DNA from: Cloacimonetes bacterium SCGC AAA252-N17 | GTDB lineage: Bacteria > Cloacimonadota > Cloacimonadia > JGIOTU-2 | Reading direction: 5' to 3' | Length of the DNA: 26,058 nt | NCBI GenBank assembly: GCA_000404785.1 | Contig: ASNI01000036.1 | Span: forward strand, 1 to 26,058 | In this document: piece after piece, positions 13,893-21,209 of the stretch | Numbering within the stretch: position 1 is the stretch's first letter | Layout of the letters: every line of letters begins with the position of its first letter | Program-made: the position numbers and the translations under genes | Notes under the pieces: generated by a model | Told to the model about the DNA's origin: nothing | The model's input: only the letters and a program-made list of their open reading frames with translations | Database searches by the model: none

Positions 13893-15150
13893 ACGTCTTT
13901 ATTGCACATAATTTTCCGCACATGGTGCAAACATCTTCAGAGAAGTCCTCACTTGCTTTGCGTCTTTTCTTAGCCAAAAGAGGATCGATCGATGTTTCGT
14001 ACTGTCCTTCCCAATTTAATTCAGAACGAAATTTAGATATTCTATTGTCTCTATCCATACTACCCGGAATGCCGTTTGCAATATCAGCAGAATGAGCAGC
14101 AATTTTCGCAGCGATCACACCTTCTCGCACATCATCTTTTGTCGGCAGGCATAGATGCTCTGATGGTGTTACATAACAGAGGAAATCCGCACCATAATAC
14201 GCAGCCAGTGTGCCACCGATCGCGCTGGTAATGTGATCATAGCCAGGTGCAATATCTGTAGTGATGGGTCCAAGAACATAAAAAGGAGCTCCGTGACAGA
14301 GAGATTTTTGCAGCCGCACATTTGCTTCGATCTGATGGAGTGGAATATGTCCGGGACCCTCGATCATGATTTGCACATTTGACTTTAAAGCTCGTTGTTG
14401 AAGCTCTCCGAGAGTAATAAGTTCCTGAAACTGTCCTGCATCGCTCGCATCTGCCAGGCAACCGGGTCGCAAGCCGTCGCCCAAGCTGAGAGTTACATCA
14501 TATTTATAAGCGATATCCAGCAATCTGTCATAATATTCGTAGAGAGGATTTTCCTTTTTGTGAATCTTCATCCATTTAAGCAGCAGCGAGCCGCCCCTGC
14601 TCACCACCCCGAGTAAGCGTGGCTGTTTTTTCATGGCATCAACAGCTTTTCTTGTAATTCCGCAATGGACGGTGATATAATCTACCCCTTCTTCACACTG
14701 TTTTTCTATAGAATCAAAAAGCTGGTCAACAGTCATTTCTGTGATATCATGATCCTTATCGAGAAGCTCGGCTGCAACCTGATAAATTGGGACTGTGCCA
14801 ACCATAATTGGCGACTGATCCAGGATTGCTTTGCGAATCTTGGAGAGATCTCCTCCGGTAGAGAGATCCATAACGCTGTCTGATCCGTACGCCACTGAAA
14901 CTTTTAGTTTCTCCAGCTCCTCTTCAATATCAAAATGGTCTGGAGAAGTCCCGATATTTGCATTAATTTTTGTGCGGAGTTTATTCCCGATTCCTACCGG
15001 TTGAAATTTTCTTCTTATATTTTGGGGAATAACTATATGACCTACAGCAATTTCATCTATAAGCCATTCTACGTCGCGGTGTTCATCTTTGGCGATAAAC
15101 CGCATATCCTCAGTGATCATTCCCTTTTTTGCCTGTTCTAGTAATGTCAT
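13882..15150 (-). CDS. thiC: Phosphomethylpyrimidine synthase ThiC
   Basis: 422 aa. A radical-SAM enzyme that rearranges aminoimidazole ribotide into HMP phosphate, the pyrimidine part of thiamine. Signatures seen are NANIGTSPDHFDIEEEL, SVMDLSTGGDL, VHCGIT, SRGGSLLLKWM, LSLGDGLRPGCLADA, IEGPGHIPL, LGPITTDIAPGYDHI and the C-terminal cluster-binding CTMCGKLC. The cysteine spacing here is CX2CX3C, where the well-studied long ThiC proteins have CX2CX4C. The protein is short (about 420 aa), lacking the N-terminal extension of proteobacterial and plant enzymes, as in many anaerobes. Its final codons and stop overlap the 8-bp repeat array of the S23 element, so the true ancestral C-terminus may have been altered. 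It is the third gene of the TPP-riboswitch operon. Confidence 0.96.
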   Translation of the reverse strand: MTLLEQAKKGMITEDMRFIAKDEHRDVEWLIDEIAVGHIVIPQNIRRKFQPVGIGNKLRTKINANIGTSPDHFDIEEELEKLKVSVAYGSDSVMDLSTGGDLSKIRKAILDQSPIMVGTVPIYQVAAELLDKDHDITEMTVDQLFDSIEKQCEEGVDYITVHCGITRKAVDAMKKQPRLLGVVSRGGSLLLKWMKIHKKENPLYEYYDRLLDIAYKYDVTLSLGDGLRPGCLADASDAGQFQELITLGELQQRALKSNVQIMIEGPGHIPLHQIEANVRLQKSLCHGAPFYVLGPITTDIAPGYDHITSAIGGTLAAYYGADFLCYVTPSEHLCLPTKDDVREGVIAAKIAAHSADIANGIPGSMDRDNRISKFRSELNWEGQYETSIDPLLAKKRRKASEDFSEDVCTMCGKLCAIKTSKS

Positions 15151-15187
15151 AGTACCTTCTTAATACAAATTTATAAAAAAATAATGT

Positions 15188-15991
15188 TTATAGAGCAAAG
15201 ATCTTTTGCATCCAATCACACACCTCATCCATTTTATAGAGTTCATCGAAGAATTTTTGTTTGAATGCAAATGGAGTGAGGGTCTCCCTTGCGGATTTTT
15301 CTGCTGCGATCTCATACACAGATAAACCCGCAGCGCACAATTTTCCATAGTCTTTGTCGATAGCGCAGAAGCATCCTATAACTGATGCTGCCATGCATCC
15401 CGTACCAACGATCTGTCCCATAAGCGGATGTCCATTTTTAACGACATAAACATTATCCTTCCATACAACAATATCTTCAGGAGCAGTAATGACTACAGTT
15501 GCATTTTTGTCTTTAGCAAGTTTCTTCGCAACTTGTACAAGATCAAGCTGTATATCCACTGCCTCGACGCCCTTTGTGACAACATCCTCACCGGCAAGTT
15601 TGGCAATTTCTGAAGCATTCCCTTTGATGATGTTAATATAGCATTCATCAAGAAGTTCGAAAGCTTTTTTGTCCCTGAATGAAGTAGCGCCTACACCAAC
15701 GGCATCCAATATAACAGGGATGCCTTTTTCATTTGCTGCTTTTGCTGCGATTTTCATAGATTCAACAAGCTCCGATGTAAGTGTGCCTATATTCAGAACC
15801 AGCGCATCTGACAATTTGACCATATCAGCGACTTCTTCTTTTGCATGTGCCATAATCGGCAGTCCGCCGGTAAGCCGAACAATATTTGCACAATCTGCGA
15901 TCGAAACCCAGTTGGTAATGTGATGGATCAGCGGCTTTGTATTTCTGATCTTTTGTAAATAGGTGTATAATGGTAAATGGAGTTCTTGCAT
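15188..15991 (-). CDS. thiM: Hydroxyethylthiazole kinase ThiM
   Basis: 267 aa from ATG 15991. The frame is open further up to 16048, but that part overlaps thiE, and GAGG sits 6 nt before 15991. It phosphorylates the thiazole alcohol (THZ), a salvage step feeding ThiE. Typical motifs are PLIHHITNWVSIADCAN, GLPIMAHAKEEV, ALVLNIGTL, DAVGVGATSFR, KGNASEIAKLAG and the active-site GTGCMAASVIG with its cysteine. The start lies 7 nt after the thiE stop. No de novo thiazole genes (thiG, thiH, thiS, thiF) occur in the window, so within this locus thiazole would come from salvage, while the pyrimidine is made by ThiC. Confidence 0.95.
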   Translation of the reverse strand: MQELHLPLYTYLQKIRNTKPLIHHITNWVSIADCANIVRLTGGLPIMAHAKEEVADMVKLSDALVLNIGTLTSELVESMKIAAKAANEKGIPVILDAVGVGATSFRDKKAFELLDECYINIIKGNASEIAKLAGEDVVTKGVEAVDIQLDLVQVAKKLAKDKNATVVITAPEDIVVWKDNVYVVKNGHPLMGQIVGTGCMAASVIGCFCAIDKDYGKLCAAGLSVYEIAAEKSARETLTPFAFKQKFFDELYKMDEVCDWMQKIFAL

Positions 15992-15998
15992 GATATCC

Positions 15999-16634
15999 TC
16001 ATTTCTTGTTATATTTCTTGATGATTTCTTGAATTTTATGAATTTCATTTTCGGGATCAGGTGCGGTCAGTATCGCTGAAATAATTGCCAAGCCATGCAC
16101 TCCGGTATCCAAAACTTCTCCTAAATTTTGAGTATTGATACCACCGATGGCGACAATTGGTATTGTGGTTTTATCGACTATTTCCTTGAGCTTGCTCAGT
16201 CCAATGGGTGGGGGAGTGTCAGTCTTGGTTTGAGTTGCAAATATTGGTCCGACACCCAGATAATCAGCTCCCAATTCTTCAGCTTCAAGTGATTCTAAAA
16301 GTGTCATCGTGCTTACACCAATTACTTTTTCAGGCATTTGGGTCCTGACGTTCATATAGCTTTCATCGCTTTGTCCTACATGGATACCGTCAGCATTAGC
16401 AGCAATCGCAGCTTCTGGAATATCATTTACAATAAAGCATGTTGAAGTATCTGCTGTAAGTTTCTGCATTTTTTGAGCATTTTTAATCATATTCCGGATA
16501 TCAGCACCTTTATCTCTGTATTGAATAATCGAAACATTATTGCGTATTGCCATTCGAGTATATTTTTCAAAATCCTGCGTGTACATTCCATCTATGATGA
16601 AATAAAGACCGATGTTCTTCTGTAATGCTTTCAT
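15999..16634 (-). CDS. thiE: Thiamine-phosphate synthase ThiE
   Basis: 211 aa TIM barrel. It couples HMP-PP with thiazole phosphate to give thiamine phosphate. It starts YFIIDGMYT, then IQYRDKGADI (substrate-binding Arg and Lys), CFIVNDIPEAAIAANADGIH, HVGQSD, GVSTMTLLE, YLGVGPIFATQTKTD (phosphate and Thr-rich loop) and VAIGGINTQN. The ATG has AAAGGA 6 nt upstream, immediately after the U-tract of the riboswitch terminator, so translation needs read-through of that terminator. It is the first gene of the operon. The stop TGA overlaps the ribosome binding site of thiM. Confidence 0.95.
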   Translation of the reverse strand: MKALQKNIGLYFIIDGMYTQDFEKYTRMAIRNNVSIIQYRDKGADIRNMIKNAQKMQKLTADTSTCFIVNDIPEAAIAANADGIHVGQSDESYMNVRTQMPEKVIGVSTMTLLESLEAEELGADYLGVGPIFATQTKTDTPPPIGLSKLKEIVDKTTIPIVAIGGINTQNLGEVLDTGVHGLAIISAILTAPDPENEIHKIQEIIKKYNKK

Positions 16635-16650
16635 ACAATCCTTTCAAAAT

Positions 16651-16680
16651 AAAAAAACCGGATCATCAACGATGCCCGGT
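16651..16680 (-). terminator. Intrinsic terminator of the TPP riboswitch
   Basis: On the minus strand ACCGG-CATC pairs with GATG-CCGGT around a GTT loop, with a small internal bulge, followed by seven T. It begins at the base next to the aptamer's 3' end and ends about 10 nt before the thiE ribosome binding site. This fits transcriptional attenuation: TPP-bound aptamer allows the terminator to form. Confidence 0.88.
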
Positions 16681-16760
16681 GAACTTATTCCTACGCCAGC
16701 ATTATCTGGATCAGGTTCAAAGGGTATGTTCTCAGCTCATAAGAGCACCCCTGATGAAAA
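16681..16760 (-). ncRNA. TPP riboswitch (THI element)
   Basis: The minus strand shows the conserved THI-box parts in order: GGGGTGC, then GCTGAGA, ACCCTTTGAACCTGATC, and the 3' GCTGGCGTAGGAA. The CUGAGA loop that binds the pyrimidine of TPP and the pyrophosphate-binding GCG segment are intact. It lies between promoter and thiE and controls thiE-thiM-thiC-S23-thiD. The S23 gene has therefore come under thiamine control by position. Confidence 0.96.
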
Positions 16761-16763
16761 GAT

Positions 16764-16792
16764 AGTATTTTACTATCCGATTATTATGTCAA
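16764..16792 (-). promoter_or_regulatory. Promoter of the thiamine operon
   Basis: Minus-strand TTGACA (16792-16787), 17-bp spacer, AATACT (16769-16764). The expected start near 16757 is the first base of the riboswitch aptamer. The -35 lies only 8 nt after the stop of the upstream geranylgeranyl-reductase gene, with no separate terminator for that operon between them. Confidence 0.75.
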
Positions 16793-16800
16793 ATTTATGT

Positions 16801-17982
16801 TCAGAAATAGATCTTTACGAGTTCTTTGATAAGTGAAGGTTTATTTCTCACTGCGGTTTTAAAAAGCTGAAAAAGGGTAAGTTTTTCCTCGGGAATATCA
16901 TGCAGGAGACCAACTATTTCGTTCAGTTCATCATCAGAGAAGTCAAAGAATATTTCTTTGAGTTTGTAGTGTACTTTTTGATGATTTCCCTGTTCTTTCA
17001 TCCACCGCCTGTGGTATTTTTTTAGGAATTTATTTGAAAAATCACCTTTCTTGACTGCTTCAGCAGCGACTGTTCCTGCAATACTGCCGGCGACAAGTAT
17101 GTTGCTAAGTCCACCGCCTGTGACTGGATTGACCTGTCGGGCAGCATCACCTACAAGCATAAGGTTGTCATTGGTGATATCATTAAGAGTTCTTGCAGTC
17201 GGCACTGCGCCTGCAAAAAATGCAAGAGCTCTGCTTTTGGGAAAATTTTTCGTCACAAAATCATCCAGATAGTTTCGGGCATTTTTACCGTTACCTCTAT
17301 CTGCCCTAATGCCGATCCCGACATTAGCCATATTTCTTCCTTTAGGGAAGATCCACACGTAACCGCCCGGTGCAATGTCATTTCCGAAATAAAAATGTGT
17401 GAGTTTTCTATCTACGTCAACATCGGTGAGGAGGTATTGGGCTCCGGATTCCAAGTCCTCTATTTTTAAAGTCGTATCAATGCCGGCTAGTTTTCCAATG
17501 CGGGATTCGGGACCGTCTGCACCAACAACAATATGGGATTTCACCTGTTTTTCTTCGCCGAGATAGCTAAACTTAACACCTGATATTTTTTCATTTTCCC
17601 AAAGTAGGTCGTGGGCATCGGCTTTTGTGATAATATCTGCTCCATTCTTTGCAGCTTCTTCACAGATGAAGGCATCAAAAAGTTTTCGCTCAAGCACATA
17701 TCCGTCGCCAACTGCTTCTGATTTCATAATGCATGACTGTCCGTTAGGTGCATACAGCTTGGATCCATCTATTTGTTGTGATATCCATCTTTCATCAAGT
17801 TGAAAGAATTTTTTCAGTCCTCTTCCCGAAATACCCTCTGCGCAACGAACAGGGATGCCGACTTCTCTGTCACGCTCCAGTATGAGTACTGAGGCACCAT
17901 TCTTTGTAGCAAATAGAGCGGTCATGCTTCCGGCAGGTCCGCTTCCAACTACGACAATATCATAAAATGGTCTAATCTTCAT
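16801..17982 (-). CDS. Geranylgeranyl reductase family flavoprotein
   Basis: 393 aa from ATG 17982 (AGAGG upstream); an upstream start at 18039 would overlap the ferredoxin gene by far more. The FAD Rossmann motif VVVGSGPAGS (11-20) opens the protein. PVRCAEG follows near 44-50, then the substrate-cavity pattern YVWIFPKG (~208-215), and GDAARQVNPVTGGG. These mark the GGR/digeranylgeranylglycerophospholipid reductase group, which saturates isoprenoid double bonds on lipids, quinones or polyprenols. It overlaps by 11 nt the gene of a 2[4Fe-4S] ferredoxin, a likely electron donor, as reported for archaeal GGR systems. Substrate is unknown; polyprenol or a quinone side chain is plausible given the polyprenol kinase and glycosyltransferase pair about 4 kb downstream. 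Confidence 0.9.
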   Translation of the reverse strand: MKIRPFYDIVVVGSGPAGSMTALFATKNGASVLILERDREVGIPVRCAEGISGRGLKKFFQLDERWISQQIDGSKLYAPNGQSCIMKSEAVGDGYVLERKLFDAFICEEAAKNGADIITKADAHDLLWENEKISGVKFSYLGEEKQVKSHIVVGADGPESRIGKLAGIDTTLKIEDLESGAQYLLTDVDVDRKLTHFYFGNDIAPGGYVWIFPKGRNMANVGIGIRADRGNGKNARNYLDDFVTKNFPKSRALAFFAGAVPTARTLNDITNDNLMLVGDAARQVNPVTGGGLSNILVAGSIAGTVAAEAVKKGDFSNKFLKKYHRRWMKEQGNHQKVHYKLKEIFFDFSDDELNEIVGLLHDIPEEKLTLFQLFKTAVRNKPSLIKELVKIYF

Positions 17983-18157
17983 CAGAAACCTCTTCGATTG
18001 CTGAGATGGGACATACAATAAAACAGTTAGCACATCCAATACATTTTTCAGAAAGAATTATCGCCTTCTTCTCGCTCATGATTATCGCATCCTGAGGGCA
18101 CACCGAAGCACAGCATGCACAAACATCACACAATGATTCAATTACTTTGTATTTCAT
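17972..18157 (-). CDS. 2[4Fe-4S] ferredoxin
   Basis: 61 aa with two complete cluster motifs: CDVCACCASVCP (CxxCxxCxxxCP with one additional Cys) and CIGCANCFIVCP. The spacing is that of a clostridial-type low-potential ferredoxin. The start lies 3 nt after the gcvPB stop and the gene overlaps the reductase start by 11 nt, so it is co-translated with both neighbours. The natural partner is the geranylgeranyl reductase, which would receive electrons from it. A role with glycine cleavage is less likely, since that system passes electrons to NAD through the L-protein. Confidence 0.94.
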   Translation of the reverse strand: MKYKVIESLCDVCACCASVCPQDAIIMSEKKAIILSEKCIGCANCFIVCPISAIEEVSDED

Positions 18158-18160
18158 AAT

Positions 18161-19609
18161 TTAGGTTTCAAAATTATATTTAATATCAAGATTCCTGATC
18201 GCATTTGTTTCGTCAAGTCTTGTGACTGGAGTGTTTTGAGGAGCTTCATTAAGCAATTCTGGATTTTCCTTTGCTTCCTGTGCTATTTTCAACATTACTT
18301 CTGCGAAATTATCAAGAGTTTCTTTGCTCTCTGTTTCAGTCGGTTCGATCATCAATGCTTCATGAACGATGAGAGGGAAATAAATTGTAGGAGCGTGGAA
18401 TCCATAGTCGAGCAGCCGTTTGGCAATATCAAGTGTTTTTACGCCATATTCCTTAAATTTTTCTCCACAGGCGACAAATTCATGCATGATATTTTTCTGG
18501 TAGGGGACAGGATATTCGGAGAGCAATTTTACCATCAGATAATTGGAATTTATCACAGCATTTTCTGCAACGCGCTTCAATCCTTTGTCGCCCAGCATCT
18601 TGAGATATATGTATGCACGAACCATTACGATAAAATTTCCGAAGTAGGAATGGACTTTTCCGATTGAATATCTGGCATCATAATCAAGATAATATATGTC
18701 GTCTTTTTTCTTCACAATTGGAACTGGTAAATATTCAACCAACTTCTCGCTGACACCGATTCCGCCACCTCCTGGCCCACCACCGCCGTGGGGTGTTGAG
18801 AAGGTTTTATGCATATTGAAATGTACAATATCAAAGCCCATATCACCAGGTCTGATGTAACCAAGCATTGCATTGAGATTTGCACCGTCCATATACATGA
18901 GTCCATCAACTGAATGGATCAGATCTGCGATCTCTTTCACATCAGTCTCGAATACTCCAAGCGTATTCGGGTTGGTGAGCATGAATCCGGCGACATCATT
19001 ATCAAGTACTTCTTTAAGTGCTTGAATATCGACCTTGCCTTCCTTATTGGATTTGAGCTCCACCACTTCAAAGCCATGGACTGCTGAGGTAGCTGGATTT
19101 GTTCCGTGAGAAGAATCCGGCATGATGATCTTGGTACGGTGTTGCCTTTTGTTTTTATGATAATTATAGATGATATTTACACCGGTGAACTCGCCATGGG
19201 CACCTGCTACCGGTTGTAGTGAAACCACCGCCATTCCGGATATTTCTGCAAGATCATTCTGCAATTCATACATAACCTGCAAAGCTCCCTGTATCGTATC
19301 TTCCGGCTGCATAGGATGAATATCTGTAAAACCGGTAAGGACATTAACGATATCATTGATCTTCGGATTGTACTTCATTGTGCATGAGCCAAGCGGATAG
19401 AATCCTTTCTCTATGAAATGATTCTTGCCTGAGAGTTCAATATAGTGCCGAACTGCGTCCAATTCACTGACTTCTGGAATCTGTGGCGCGTCTTTACGAA
19501 GAAGATTCTCGGGGAACAATTCACCAATTTTATTCTTGATCTCACATTTGGGAAGTGTGTAACCTTTACGCTCTTTTATGCTTTTTTCAAATATTGTTTT
19601 TGTTGCCAT
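18161..19609 (-). CDS. gcvPB: Glycine dehydrogenase (decarboxylating) subunit 2, GcvPB
   Basis: 482 aa from ATG 19609; the GTG at 19621 is part of the GAGGTG ribosome binding site rather than a start. This is the PLP-carrying half of the split P-protein. It decarboxylates glycine and passes the aminomethyl group to the lipoyl arm of GcvH. Visible parts: YPLGSCTMKYNPKIND, QPVAGAHGE, PDSSHGTNPATSA, MDGANLNAM and HFNMHKTFSTPHGGGGPG with the PLP lysine at ~268. It lies 8 nt after the gcvPA stop. No gcvT, gcvH or lpd is in the window, so the rest of the complex must lie elsewhere. Confidence 0.96.
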   Translation of the reverse strand: MATKTIFEKSIKERKGYTLPKCEIKNKIGELFPENLLRKDAPQIPEVSELDAVRHYIELSGKNHFIEKGFYPLGSCTMKYNPKINDIVNVLTGFTDIHPMQPEDTIQGALQVMYELQNDLAEISGMAVVSLQPVAGAHGEFTGVNIIYNYHKNKRQHRTKIIMPDSSHGTNPATSAVHGFEVVELKSNKEGKVDIQALKEVLDNDVAGFMLTNPNTLGVFETDVKEIADLIHSVDGLMYMDGANLNAMLGYIRPGDMGFDIVHFNMHKTFSTPHGGGGPGGGGIGVSEKLVEYLPVPIVKKKDDIYYLDYDARYSIGKVHSYFGNFIVMVRAYIYLKMLGDKGLKRVAENAVINSNYLMVKLLSEYPVPYQKNIMHEFVACGEKFKEYGVKTLDIAKRLLDYGFHAPTIYFPLIVHEALMIEPTETESKETLDNFAEVMLKIAQEAKENPELLNEAPQNTPVTRLDETNAIRNLDIKYNFET

Positions 19610-19617
19610 GCTGCACC

Positions 19618-20958
19618 TCACTTCACAAATTTTTCAAGTTCATCAACAAAAGCATCGAGCTCTTGCCTGGTTCGTTTCTCTGTCACTGCAATTAGCAGTT
19701 GATCTTTATATCCGAATTTAGAGATATCCACACCGGCAAAATAGCCCTTATCTTTCAGTTTTGAAATAATTTCAACGGGTGGGAGTGGTGTTTTCACTGA
19801 AAATTCTTTGAAGAATGGAGCAGAATTTGCAGGTTCAAATCCATCAATTTTGCAGATTTTATTATAAAGATAATGCGCCTTGATCGTAGATTGTTCTGCA
19901 ACTTCACGCAATCCCTGTTTGCCCATAAGTACCATATATACAGTTGCTGCAAGCGCACAGAGTGATTCGTTCGTGCAGATATTCGAGGTAGCTTTGTCTC
20001 TTCGAATATGCTGTTCACGTGCCTGCAGTGTGAGTACATATCCTTTTTGTCCGTTTGTGTCAATTGTGGCACCAACGATCCTACCCGGCATTTTCCTGAT
20101 AAGTTTTTGATTTGCAGCAAAAAATCCAAAAAGCGGACCGCCAAGATTCTGCATGTTTCCCAGCACCTGTCCTTCACCAACGACAACATCAACATTGTAT
20201 TTTCCAGGAGGATTGAACAGCATCAAAGAAAGAGGGTCTGTAGAGACAATGTACAGCGCCTTTTTGTTCTCGTGAATTATTGGCTCCAGCGCTTCGAGGT
20301 CTTCAATAACACCTAAAAAATTCGGTGATGGAATAAGAACCGCAGAAACATCATTAGTCATCTCTTGTTTGAGTTTTTCTATGTCAATTCTGCCATTATT
20401 CTGCGGAATATATACGATCACCGACTCAAGTGGTTTTATGTAGGTTTCAATGACTTGCTTATAATGAGGATGTATCAAGCTGGAGATGATAACCTTCTTG
20501 TTTTTATTATGACGAAGTGCCAGAAGAAGCGCTTCAGCACAGGCAGTTGCTCCGTCATACATTGATGCATTGGACGCATCCATGCCGGTGAGTTCGCAGA
20601 TCAAAGTCTGATATTCATAGATGAATTGCAGCGTTCCCTGGCTCACCTCTGCCTGATAGGGTGTATAGGCGGAATAAAACTCAGGGCGTCCGATCACATA
20701 GTTCACTGCAGCAGGAATGAAATGGTCATAAATACCAGCTCCTAAGAAAGATACCATTTCCGAAGTATTAATGTTTTTTGCAGTCAGCCCATTAAGTTTT
20801 TTGGTTACTTCAAATTCTGAAAGCGGTTTATCGAGATTCAGTGGTTTAGTGATGATCAGGTCTTCCGGAATACCTTTTAGCAATTCTTCAAAAGATGCGA
20901 CACCGATCTCCTCGAGCATCTGCTTTCGCTGTTCATCAGTGTTGGAAATAAATGGCAT
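19618..20958 (-). CDS. gcvPA: Glycine dehydrogenase (decarboxylating) subunit 1, GcvPA
   Basis: 446 aa, the non-catalytic half of the split P-protein, which pairs with GcvPB. Signatures: FLGAGIYDHFIPAAVNYV, EFYSAYTPYQAEVSQGTLQ, ELTGMDASNASMYDGATA, GEGQVLGNMQNLGGPLFG, TLQAREQHIRRDKATSNICTN. A good AAGGAG lies 6 nt before the ATG. It is the first gene of gcvPA-gcvPB-fdx-ggr. The leader upstream holds a short inverted repeat (20993-21013), but I see no glycine riboswitch. Confidence 0.96.
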   Translation of the reverse strand: MPFISNTDEQRKQMLEEIGVASFEELLKGIPEDLIITKPLNLDKPLSEFEVTKKLNGLTAKNINTSEMVSFLGAGIYDHFIPAAVNYVIGRPEFYSAYTPYQAEVSQGTLQFIYEYQTLICELTGMDASNASMYDGATACAEALLLALRHNKNKKVIISSLIHPHYKQVIETYIKPLESVIVYIPQNNGRIDIEKLKQEMTNDVSAVLIPSPNFLGVIEDLEALEPIIHENKKALYIVSTDPLSLMLFNPPGKYNVDVVVGEGQVLGNMQNLGGPLFGFFAANQKLIRKMPGRIVGATIDTNGQKGYVLTLQAREQHIRRDKATSNICTNESLCALAATVYMVLMGKQGLREVAEQSTIKAHYLYNKICKIDGFEPANSAPFFKEFSVKTPLPPVEIISKLKDKGYFAGVDISKFGYKDQLLIAVTEKRTRQELDAFVDELEKFVK

Positions 20959-20992
20959 GAAAACTCCTTATATACGAATAATATAATGATCT

Positions 20993-21013
20993 ATGAATTT
21001 GTGAAAAATTCAT
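20993..21013 (-). promoter_or_regulatory. Inverted repeat in the gcvPA leader
   Basis: ATGAATTT (20993-21000) and AAATTCAT (21006-21013) are perfect reverse complements around 5 nt. It lies 35-55 nt before the gcvPA start, with a TTGACA further upstream on the minus strand (about 21035) but no clear -10. It may be an operator or an mRNA hairpin. The remaining ~190 bp of this divergent gap show nothing else that I can support. Confidence 0.4.
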
Positions 21014-21209
21014 ATACCGAGACCATGTGTCAAATTTTATTCGATTAAATATCTCACACTTCAGTACTTTGACAGTATCCATAAATTCTCCCAAAGCTGC
21101 GTAATTAAAATTTGAACTTTTGAAAATTATTATTGACAGATTTATACCCTGCCAAGGCAAATCAACTAAAATTAGAGAAAATTAATAGCAAAGAAATTGG
21201 AGAATAAGT

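Noticed and set aside
21133..21172. Promoter for the tandem binding-protein gene from TTGACA at 21133
   Set aside because: The only good -10-like hexamer (TAAAAT at 21167) is 28 bp away, too far for a normal promoter.
20959..21209. Glycine riboswitch upstream of gcvPA
   Set aside because: None of the conserved aptamer phrases are present; only a short inverted repeat is seen.
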